Source: Sphingobacteriaceae bacterium
GTDB lineage: Bacteria > Bacteroidota > Bacteroidia > Sphingobacteriales > Sphingobacteriaceae
Assembly (NCBI GenBank): GCA_903642215.1
Contig: CAHJWG010000001.1
Span: forward strand, 62,001-126,000
DNA length: 64,000 bases
Direction: 5' to 3'
Part shown: piece by piece, positions 19,284-26,037 of the stretch
Layout of the letters: every line of letters starts with the position of its first letter
Numbering within the stretch: the stretch's first letter is position 1
Made by a program: the position numbers and the translations under genes
Notes under the pieces: model-generated
What the model was told of the DNA's origin: nothing
Databases searched by the model: none
Seen by the model: only the letters and a program-made list of their open reading frames with translations

Positions 19284-19442
19284 ATGAACAAGCTAAATAA
19301 AAAACCGAGTATAAAATTGACAGCAAAATTTGAGTTTTATTCTAAATACGACAACAATAGCTTTTTAAATTTTGGAACAACAAGCGATCCTACAACAGCA
19401 ACAGTAACGATTAGTTCTGTAATGGAATTGTTAAAGAAATAA
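19284..19442 (+). CDS. Candidate RiPP precursor peptide, Ser/Thr-rich and Cys-free (52 aa)
   Basis: The ATG at 19284 opens 52 codons and ends TAA at 19440-19442. The N-terminal part (MNKLNKKPSIKLTAKFEFYS) is basic and resembles leaders of Bacteroidota class I lanthipeptides in its KLNKK..I.KL pattern. The C-terminal part holds GTTSDPTTATVTISS, seven Thr and three Ser in 15 residues, then VMELLKK. There is no cysteine, so thioether rings cannot form from this peptide alone. It sits between the two-component system and an XRE gene, 1.9 kb from the LanB gene. It has no GG motif. Assignment as the LanB substrate is inference from position and composition. Confidence 0.55.
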   Translation: MNKLNKKPSIKLTAKFEFYSKYDNNSFLNFGTTSDPTTATVTISSVMELLKK

Positions 19443-19471
19443 GTAGCTTATCAAAATAAGAAATTTTTTCT

Positions 19472-19720
19472 ATGCCAATCTTAATTAAAGCAAATGAAAT
19501 TGTTGTCAATGAGCGTTTGGACGTAGGTCTTGCATTACGAAAACTTAGAATAACTAACGGCTACTCACAACAAGTAGTTGCCAATCATTTTAAAATTAGT
19601 AGAAATGCATATATAGATTGGGAAAGAAATAAAGTGAATCTAAGTGTTCAACATTGCTCCTCTGTTTGTCACTTCTATGGCATTAAGCTCAGTGAGTTTG
19701 TTAGCAAATTTTTAGAATAA
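19472..19720 (+). CDS. XRE-family helix-turn-helix regulator
   Basis: The 82-aa protein has a C-terminal XRE domain (LALRKLRITNGYSQQVVANHFKISRNAYIDWERNKVNLSVQHCSS is the helix-turn-helix region, residues about 20-64). The first 18 residues are a short extension. It starts 29 bp after the candidate precursor stop, so the two are likely one transcript. It may regulate the RiPP genes, and it is an alternative binder for the TGCCAAG-N5-CTTGGCA repeats. Confidence 0.8.
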   Translation: MPILIKANEIVVNERLDVGLALRKLRITNGYSQQVVANHFKISRNAYIDWERNKVNLSVQHCSSVCHFYGIKLSEFVSKFLE

Positions 19721-19947
19721 TAAAATTATCCTGTATTATTTCTCGATATAATCTACTACAATAGTTGAAATGAATCTTTAGTTGCTTCAATATTCATTAT
19801 TGTGTTTACACAATATACTAAATGTAATGTTTATTTCATTCAATAAGCCTTAGTCATTAAATTTCCGGAATAAATAAGAAGCCAGCGAAATTATAATTCA
19901 AAAGGTGTAAATATTATAATGATGACTTGTTTAGAAATAATCCGCAA

Positions 19948-20400
19948 TCAATTTAAAAATTTTTGTTTGTAAAAAATACGGTTGAGAATGTCTCTTTTTC
20001 GTCCTATAAGTTTTATTCTACAATAAAACTTTTTGCTGTCGTTAATCGATTTTAATGAGCTAGATAATTGCAACGGAAAAAGATTGATAGTTGAGATTTT
20101 ATATTTGTTTCTAGCGACAAAAGCTGTCGCATATTTAATTCCATCTAGAGTGTAATATTCAAGCTGACAAACTTTTTGAGTATCAATGTTATTGATAACT
20201 TCAGATGGCACTTTGACTTCAAATAATCGATTTTGACTATTTGCCTGAATATAAGTTTCCACTGAGTAAAAGTCTCGATAAGAGATATTCGTTGCGACGG
20301 CGAAAAAAGCTATCCCAGACAAAAGGACAACTAAAATTCCAAAGAAAAAATACTTATTGGGTATGGAAGTGTATTTCTGCTCAGAGGAGGACATGTTCAT
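19948..20400 (-). CDS. Small membrane-anchored protein downstream of the ABC exporter (HlyD-like stub?)
   Basis: The 150-aa protein has one N-terminal membrane helix (YFFFGILVVLLSGIAFFAVAT, about residues 18-38), then a basic periplasmic part rich in beta-strand-like sequence (YCRIKLIGRKRDILNRIFYKQ). It starts 9 bp after the C39 ABC transporter stop, clearly the same operon. In many Bacteroidota C39 systems the next gene encodes a HlyD-type periplasmic adaptor of about 400 aa. This one has the topology of a HlyD N-terminus but lacks the coiled-coil hairpin. It may be a reduced adaptor or an immunity protein. I do not recognise a family. Confidence 0.7.
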   Translation of the reverse strand: MNMSSSEQKYTSIPNKYFFFGILVVLLSGIAFFAVATNISYRDFYSVETYIQANSQNRLFEVKVPSEVINNIDTQKVCQLEYYTLDGIKYATAFVARNKYKISTINLFPLQLSSSLKSINDSKKFYCRIKLIGRKRDILNRIFYKQKFLN

Positions 20401-20409
20401 AATTTTATT

Positions 20410-22626
20410 TCAACTGCCAAGTTCTAATTGATTGCTTACGAGATCATAATAACCACCTTTTGCCTCAACTAATTCTTTGTGAAAACCTTGCTCAACGACT
20501 GTTCCGTTTTCAAGAACAATAATTTTATCTGCATTTTTCACAGTACTTAACCGATGTGCGACAATAATTACTGTTTTGGATTTATAAAATCTTTCTAAAT
20601 TCCCAACAATTATTTTTTCGTTCTTGGCATCCAACGCATTTGTTGCTTCATCAAAAAATAAATAATTTGGATTTTTATAAACTGCTCTTGCAATCAACAT
20701 TCTTTGTCGTTGTCCTTGACTAATCCCATTCCCCTGAGATCCTATCTGAGTATTGTGTTTCAAAGCCAAGCTGTCAATATAGTCTGAAATATTAGCAATT
20801 TCAACGGCTTCCTTCAGTTTGTCAAAATCAACTATTTTATCACTTTCCGCAATATTATCTGCAATTGAATCTGAAAATATATATCCATCCTGCATAACTG
20901 CTCCACATTGGTCACGCCAATTAGGACTACTAATTTTTGCTAAATTTGTCGTTCCTACATAAATACTTCCATCGGTTGGTTGATAAAAGCCCAATAGTAA
21001 TTTGACCAAGGTAGTTTTTCCACTTCCGCTAGCACCAACTATAGCTGTAACTTTTCCTTTTGGAATCGATAGATTGACATCTTTTAATACGTAATCATTT
21101 AGCTCATTGTATTTAAAAGACAGATTACTAATGATGATATCTTGGTGCAAGTCAACAGCCTTTATTGGCGTGAGGAGTTTACCTTGATCTTCCTCTTGTT
21201 TATCATGAATTTCTACAATTCGTTTTAAGCTTAAGTTAGCTTCATAGCCGGACCGGATAAAAGCGACTATTTGCTGCAAAGGGCTATTCAATTGGCCAAT
21301 TATATATTGGGTAGCAATCAACATACCGAGGCTCATGTTTCCTCTAATAACCGCAGTAGCAGCAATAATAGTTATTAAAATATCTTTTAACTGGTTAATA
21401 AAAAATGCGCCTCCATCCTGATATTGGCTTAGAGAAGTCGAATTTATATTGATTTTAAAAAGTCTTCTTTGAGATTCAGTCCACTTTTCAGTTCTCTTTT
21501 GTTCACTGTTTTGAAGTTTAATTTCCTGCATTCCTTGAATGAGTTCATACATCATATCAGTGTTAAATGTGTATTCCTGAAATAACTGGTAGTCAATTAG
21601 CTTACGTTTCCTTATAAAATAAATGATCCATATAAAATAAAATGTGCTGCCAGTTAAAAAAATACCAAAGATAAGTGGGTTGTAAAAGCACAAGACTATT
21701 CCAAAAACAATGATATTAAACAGCGAAAACAATACTGTTAACGTAGAGGCTGTGAAGAACGACTCAATTTTTCGGTGATCGTTTATTCGCTGAAATAAAT
21801 CTCCGAACTGCTTATTGTCAAAAAATGACAATGGAAGTCTAGTAATTTTTTTTAAAAAATTGGATGAAAGGAGAATATTAATTCTTGAACTTATGTGAAG
21901 GACCAACCAACGTTGCACGAAATTCAAAGACGTCTGGCTAAAATATAATATAAGTTGTGCAATTAAAATTAGATAAATAAATTTAATGTCTTTTTGATGA
22001 ATACCTACATCAACAATTGATTTTGTTAAAAAGGGAAAAAGCAATAACAAAAAACTTCCCATTAGTAATGTGGCAAGTATAACAGCCAAAAACTTTTTAT
22101 ATGGCTGGAAATAAGTGCTTAAAAATGCTGTTGCATTAGACTCAGGTTCGTTATCTTCTATATCAAATTTGTTACTAAATTCATTGCCTGGTACAAGTAA
22201 AAGTACAATACCCTCCTCTGATTTTTCGACAAACCAGCTTTTTTTAAATTGTTCAAATGGTAATTTTATTTTGCCGTTAGCGGGATCGGCTACGTACACA
22301 AATTTCGATGTCATTTTATATATTACGATAAAATGATTTTGATTCCAGAAAGCTATTGTGGGTAGAGGAATTTGCTGAAGTGATTGTCCACTATCATTTG
22401 TGAAAGGCACTTTAACTACCATAGTATTGAAGCCTATCTTTTCAGCTCCGACTTTTAAGCCCTGCATGGAAATACCAGCTTTACTAATATGGCAAATATT
22501 TCTTAATGAGTTTAGAGAATATTTATTACCATAGTATTCAGCTACCATCTTCAAACTTGTTGGGCCACAATCCATGCGGTCATACTGGTGATAAAAAGGG
22601 AAAATATTAAAGCTAATTTTCCTCAT
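20410..22626 (-). CDS. Peptidase C39-containing ABC transporter (leader-cleaving peptide exporter)
   Basis: The 738-aa protein has an N-terminal C39 peptidase with Cys20 (RMDCGPTSLK), His98 (NQNHFIVIY) and Asp114 (VADPANG). A six-helix exporter membrane domain follows (about 165-460), then an ABC ATPase with Walker A GASGSGKTT, signature ISQGQRQRM, Walker B YLFFDEATNALD and switch AHRLST. Such PCAT-type transporters cut precursors after a double-glycine leader and export the core. The 64-aa peptide at 24990 has a GG at residues 28-29, so it is the obvious cargo. The start overlaps the SPASM gene stop by 14 bp. All domains look intact. Confidence 0.95.
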   Translation of the reverse strand: MRKISFNIFPFYHQYDRMDCGPTSLKMVAEYYGNKYSLNSLRNICHISKAGISMQGLKVGAEKIGFNTMVVKVPFTNDSGQSLQQIPLPTIAFWNQNHFIVIYKMTSKFVYVADPANGKIKLPFEQFKKSWFVEKSEEGIVLLLVPGNEFSNKFDIEDNEPESNATAFLSTYFQPYKKFLAVILATLLMGSFLLLLFPFLTKSIVDVGIHQKDIKFIYLILIAQLILYFSQTSLNFVQRWLVLHISSRINILLSSNFLKKITRLPLSFFDNKQFGDLFQRINDHRKIESFFTASTLTVLFSLFNIIVFGIVLCFYNPLIFGIFLTGSTFYFIWIIYFIRKRKLIDYQLFQEYTFNTDMMYELIQGMQEIKLQNSEQKRTEKWTESQRRLFKININSTSLSQYQDGGAFFINQLKDILITIIAATAVIRGNMSLGMLIATQYIIGQLNSPLQQIVAFIRSGYEANLSLKRIVEIHDKQEEDQGKLLTPIKAVDLHQDIIISNLSFKYNELNDYVLKDVNLSIPKGKVTAIVGASGSGKTTLVKLLLGFYQPTDGSIYVGTTNLAKISSPNWRDQCGAVMQDGYIFSDSIADNIAESDKIVDFDKLKEAVEIANISDYIDSLALKHNTQIGSQGNGISQGQRQRMLIARAVYKNPNYLFFDEATNALDAKNEKIIVGNLERFYKSKTVIIVAHRLSTVKNADKIIVLENGTVVEQGFHKELVEAKGGYYDLVSNQLELGS

Positions 22627-23653
22627 TTTCCCAAATCATTTTATAAGGGTTATAATTGCACTTTTTAGGCTTATCTAAAGGTTTATCTAAAAAAGCACGA
22701 CAATCAGTGCAGTTGTAACGAAACTCACAATCTTTGCAAATATTTATTTGGTCTTTATTTACAAACCAAATAGCACTGAATGAATCATTGATAACGCTCG
22801 CAAGCGTATTGGTTTTAACATTACCATATATAGTATGCAATGAAGGACAATTCATAATATTTCCTTCAGCATCAATAGAAAGTTTACGGTTTAGACAAGA
22901 GTTGTAACTCTTTGCTTCGGAAAACGATTTGATTCCACTGAGGGAAAAATAACTTTCGCTTATCTGGCCACAATGAGTATGATTGTCGATGCGTTGTTTT
23001 ACAAAAATGATGTTACCCATTCCACAACGGTTATAGGAATTACGCACAATATAAATTTCGTTTTTTGGGCTGCTATGTACTGTAATTGTTTTTATCCTAA
23101 AATATTCTTCTGTTAGCCTTTTAAGTTCCCTTTTTGTACAGCTGAAAGTGTATTTAATGATTAGCTCGACGGATTTAATACTACTAATAGTAAGAAAAAA
23201 CATGATAGATTCAATAGTTTCGATGGTAATTTCGTCATAGAAACGAAGCTGTAAGTCTTTGCATCCTAAATTTTCTAACTGCTTAAAAATATCAATCCAG
23301 TCATGATTCGAACTTGTCCGAACGTCAATAATAGCATTTGTAATGACCGATGGGTGTTCCCAAAGAGTTGAGATCGGGGGAAAGCGCTCTGGCTCAATAG
23401 TCCAAAAACCTAATTCATGATTTTGTAAAAATTCGATGTACTCGTTTATTATTTCACCGGCTTCAGTGTCATAGTCATCTAAAACTTTAGCAACTGGCGA
23501 AGTCTTGAATTCCTCTAAAATCTCGAACATTTCGTTGGATACAAAATACATATTTTCACGTTCTGTATCAATAATTACGCTTCTTTTTGCACCTTTAACA
23601 GGGAGACAAGTGGCAAATAGATTATAAAAAAGTTTAGTTTGAGTTACTTCCAT
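22613..23653 (-). CDS. SPASM-domain peptide maturase of a grasp-with-spasm system
   Basis: The 346-aa protein has a C-terminal SPASM-type cysteine set: Cys228, 253, 269, 306, 309, 315, 318 and 332, including CKDCEFRYNCTDC and the NIMNCPSLHTIYGNV segment. The N-terminal 200 residues contain only three cysteines (16, 131, 172) and no CX3CX2C radical-SAM motif. It lies between the ATP-grasp gene and the C39 exporter, the layout of Bacteroidota 'grasp-with-spasm' clusters. Function is inferred: it may bind or present the precursor, or act on the iron-sulfur clusters of the SPASM fold, rather than do radical chemistry. Confidence 0.85.
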   Translation of the reverse strand: MEVTQTKLFYNLFATCLPVKGAKRSVIIDTERENMYFVSNEMFEILEEFKTSPVAKVLDDYDTEAGEIINEYIEFLQNHELGFWTIEPERFPPISTLWEHPSVITNAIIDVRTSSNHDWIDIFKQLENLGCKDLQLRFYDEITIETIESIMFFLTISSIKSVELIIKYTFSCTKRELKRLTEEYFRIKTITVHSSPKNEIYIVRNSYNRCGMGNIIFVKQRIDNHTHCGQISESYFSLSGIKSFSEAKSYNSCLNRKLSIDAEGNIMNCPSLHTIYGNVKTNTLASVINDSFSAIWFVNKDQINICKDCEFRYNCTDCRAFLDKPLDKPKKCNYNPYKMIWENEEN

Positions 23654-23656
23654 TTG

Positions 23657-23878
23657 TTATATCTTGAAAATATCAATATCAACTATTTTTGAAATAGGTT
23701 TATGATGTCCACTGGTATAAAAGCTGGAAGTATTAAATGCCTCAACTCTTACACCCATAAATGCAACATCTTTTTTTATTTTCTTTTTGGTAAAATGATA
23801 AATATGCTGATATGTAATTGGAAATTTTTCTTGACTGTTTAAATCAATTGGTAAGAATTCTTTATCAAATCTGGACAT
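23657..23878 (-). CDS. Small hypothetical protein between ATP-grasp and SPASM genes (73 aa)
   Basis: The 73-aa basic protein (MSRFDKEFLPIDLNSQEKF at the start, KPISKIVDIDIFKI at the end) has no double glycine, no membrane helix and no recognised domain. It is separated from its neighbours by 3 and 11 bp, so it must be translated with the maturation genes. It could be a recognition or chaperone subunit for the precursor, or an unusual second substrate. I do not recognise the family. Confidence 0.7.
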   Translation of the reverse strand: MSRFDKEFLPIDLNSQEKFPITYQHIYHFTKKKIKKDVAFMGVRVEAFNTSSFYTSGHHKPISKIVDIDIFKI

Positions 23879-23889
23879 TTTAATTTATA

Positions 23890-24900
23890 TTAGTTTGGTA
23901 TTTTCCCTGTCGATAAATATTCTGCTATTTCCCGTTCAGTAGGATAATTACACGGATGAGAAACCATTGCAAATTGGCCGACGGGATTTACTTCTAAAAA
24001 AATATACTCTTGTTCCTTAGTCAAGATCATATCGATTGATCCCGAATTTAAATCAAGACTCTTCATTAAATTATCTAATTTTTCCTTTAAGTCCTGCGGA
24101 AGTTCATAAGGAACACGCCTGTTCGGCTTATCGTTATTATATTTCCTGAAGTCAACACTTGTTTGCCGATCATCTTGAGAGAAAATGGCCATTGAGTAGA
24201 ACTTGCCCAACAAATAAAAGATTCTTAACTCGTAAGATTTTTCGATTTTTTGTTGGAATAAGGAGTAGTAGAAATTTGGCGGAAAACTTTCGACTTTATC
24301 CGTCTTGATCTCCTCAGTATAAAAAATAAGGTTCTCTTCTGGTGTTTGGGTAAAGAGATTATCAAGAATAGCTTTTGTTATTATACTTCCTTGTTTTTCC
24401 AAAAAAACTTCCATGTACTTTTTTTCCGAAGTAACAAGGGTAGGAGATATTTTAAGACCGACCTGGGTCGCTTTTTGAAGAACAGATAATTTATTCAAAG
24501 TGCCTTTGCTTGAGTCACCAATTACGTTTTGTACTTCCGTTAACTTTTTATCAATAAATGAGTTAAGGCATTCTCTTTCTCTTGAAAGATTTGTTTTAAT
24601 TTCATTCACTGCTTTGTCACCGAATGTTTCCTTTAGATTGGCATACCCATTTTTTTCGATTGGATCAATCAGTAATCTACCGCGTCTGTGCCAATAACCT
24701 GAAATATCTTTTATATTAACTTTCTCGTCATCAATAAGAAGCTCGATATCTAATTGCCCATTTAAAGACAAGTCCAACTTTAGAAGTCGGACATTTTGGC
24801 TTTCAACATTTATTCTTTTAAATTTAATACCGAATGAAATAAGCCATCCAATAACTTCATTTGTGCTAATTTCAAAATCTTGGCTTTGTATGAGAACCAT
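23890..24900 (-). CDS. ATP-grasp peptide ligase (graspetide maturase)
   Basis: The 336-aa protein has the ATP-grasp fold of graspetide and microviridin-type ligases. The N-terminal preATP-grasp region includes GYWHRRGRLL (about residues 68-77), a central ATP-binding part follows, and the C-terminal ELRIFYLLGKFYSMAIFSQ, SGSIDMILTKEQEYIFLEVNPVGQF segment carries the metal-binding Asp/Glu/Asn residues. These enzymes form ester or amide links between Asp/Glu and Ser/Thr/Lys side chains. The substrate is probably the Thr/Ser/Asp-rich peptide encoded at 24990-25184. A terminator separates the two genes. Confidence 0.92.
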   Translation of the reverse strand: MVLIQSQDFEISTNEVIGWLISFGIKFKRINVESQNVRLLKLDLSLNGQLDIELLIDDEKVNIKDISGYWHRRGRLLIDPIEKNGYANLKETFGDKAVNEIKTNLSRERECLNSFIDKKLTEVQNVIGDSSKGTLNKLSVLQKATQVGLKISPTLVTSEKKYMEVFLEKQGSIITKAILDNLFTQTPEENLIFYTEEIKTDKVESFPPNFYYSLFQQKIEKSYELRIFYLLGKFYSMAIFSQDDRQTSVDFRKYNNDKPNRRVPYELPQDLKEKLDNLMKSLDLNSGSIDMILTKEQEYIFLEVNPVGQFAMVSHPCNYPTEREIAEYLSTGKIPN

Positions 24901-24918
24901 CTATTTTAGCAAGTAAAA

Positions 24919-24948
24919 AAAGTAGGGGCATTGTTAAGCCCCTACTTT
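24919..24948 (-). terminator. Hairpin terminator between the precursor gene and the maturation genes
   Basis: AAAGTAGGGGC (24919-24929) pairs with GCCCCTACTTT (24938-24948), an 11-bp GC-rich stem with an 8-nt loop. On the minus strand it is followed by a T run (complement of AAAAAA at 24915-24920). It sits after the precursor stop and before the ATP-grasp start, so it would end most precursor transcripts and let a minority read through. Confidence 0.75.
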
Positions 24949-24989
24949 CGCTAACAACCAATTAATTAATTTAATTTGATTCTGTTAAT

Positions 24990-25184
24990 TTAAGAAGCAA
25001 CAATAATAACACCACCATCAGAATCTGTGCTGTTTGAATCAGCGTCATCTGATGATGAGGTCGTGTCTTCAGGCGCAGTATGAGTTGCGTCTGACGTTCC
25101 GCCTTGAATAGTTGATAATTCGCTTAATTGACTTTTTGCGAATACTGATAAGTCAAATGATTGGAGAGTTAATGATTTTTTCAT
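24990..25184 (-). CDS. Graspetide-type precursor peptide with double-glycine leader (64 aa)
   Basis: The leader MKKSLTLQSFDLSVFAKSQL SELSTIQ ends in Gly28-Gly29, a C39-type cleavage site. The predicted 35-residue core is rich in Thr, Ser and Asp (TSDATHTAPEDTTSSSDDAD ... then DGGVIIVAS) with almost no other chemistry. This composition suits side-chain ester formation by the ATP-grasp enzyme at 23890. It is the first gene of the maturation operon and is followed by a hairpin terminator. An inverted repeat 181 bp upstream is shared with two other transcription units. A secreted modified peptide is the expected product; its activity is unknown. Confidence 0.85.
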   Translation of the reverse strand: MKKSLTLQSFDLSVFAKSQLSELSTIQGGTSDATHTAPEDTTSSSDDADSNSTDSDGGVIIVAS

Positions 25185-25364
25185 AATAGTTTGATTTTAA
25201 TTTAAAAGTTTATGTATGATTGATTGTTAGTCAAAAGTGTAATACTTTTAAGTAATAGGCACATTTGTACCCATGCTACTAAAAAGCCAATTGAAGTGTT
25301 TGATTATCAATTGTTTTATAAATATAAAACTGATTTTTCCTAAAAAAAACACGAATGTGCAATA

Positions 25365-25383
25365 TGCCAAGTTAAACTTGGCA
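25365..25383. promoter_or_regulatory. Putative operator 2: inverted repeat upstream of the precursor gene
   Basis: TGCCAAG (25365-25371) and CTTGGCA (25377-25383) are perfect 7-bp arms with a 5-bp spacer. It is the same repeat as at 14116 and 28526, including the preceding TA, and lies 181 bp upstream of the precursor ATG. Confidence 0.55.
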
Positions 25384-25520
25384 CAATATAGATTATCACT
25401 ATTTGGTTATTTAGCGAACCATGTGAAATATTGAGCACTCTATAAATTAGGGTTAAATTTTAAAGACAATTAAAGTAAATTTTTGATATTTGTTGATTAT
25501 ATAGAATACATATAAAAACA

Positions 25521-25552
25521 AAAAAAGTCATCTGTTATACAGTGACTTTTTT
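25521..25552. terminator. Terminator after the outer-membrane gene pair
   Basis: AAAAAAGTCA (25521-25530) pairs with TGACTTTTTT (25543-25552), with an inner CTG/CAG extending the stem. The A and T runs make it usable in both directions. It closes the minus-strand unit that ends at 25657. Confidence 0.8.
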
Positions 25553-25656
25553 GCATAAAATGAAAATTTAATAAGTACAAATAAAACTTTAATTAGCAAA
25601 GAATATAGCAAACAGAATTGGGTATATTCTTTGCGAAAATTAAATCTGCATGTCTA

Positions 25657-26034
25657 CTATTTGACGACCTGTTTGTCAGGTTGAAGGTAAAGTTTTAACT
25701 TAATATAAAAATCTCCTTGGTTTGGTCCAAATGTTCCAAGTCCATTTTTGGGACGATAACCGGCTAATTGGGTAGAAACTTTATAAGTACCTTCCTTTAA
25801 AAATGGGAAGGACACATGTCCTGTCTCATCAGAATATGCTTGTGTCAATTTCATTGGTTGCTTATTTACCAGATAAGCTAAAGAAACCTTCGCATGAGTA
25901 ATTGGTTGCTTAGAAATGCTGTCGAACAAAGTTGCTTCAATTCTTTTTGATTGAGCGATTACTTCTTGCTTAGAAAATATACTAAACAATAAAGCTAAAC
26001 TTGAAAGCTTGAAAATTTTGATTACTTGTTTCAT
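25657..26034 (-). CDS. Exported carboxypeptidase-regulatory-like domain protein (125 aa)
   Basis: The N-terminus is a signal peptide (LSSLALLFSIFSKQEVIAQ, cleavage near residue 28). The remainder is one Ig-like carboxypeptidase regulatory domain: ATLFDSISKQPITHAKVSL, DETGHVSFPFLKEGTYKVST. Such domains occur at the start of Bacteroidota outer-membrane receptors; here the domain stands alone. The gene starts 3 bp after the stop of the beta-barrel gene, so the two form one operon. A role in assembly or function of that barrel is inferred. Confidence 0.78.
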   Translation of the reverse strand: MKQVIKIFKLSSLALLFSIFSKQEVIAQSKRIEATLFDSISKQPITHAKVSLAYLVNKQPMKLTQAYSDETGHVSFPFLKEGTYKVSTQLAGYRPKNGLGTFGPNQGDFYIKLKLYLQPDKQVVK

Positions 26035-26037
26035 AAA

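Larger units (their letters stand above)
25185..25656. other. Intergenic region upstream of the precursor gene
   Basis: There is no gene here. It is strongly AT-rich and contains the shared inverted repeat at 25365-25383 and a terminator for the outer-membrane gene pair at 25521-25552. A TATATTTA element near 25320 on the minus strand is close to the Bacteroidota -7 consensus TAnnTTTG, but the assignment is weak. Confidence 0.45.
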
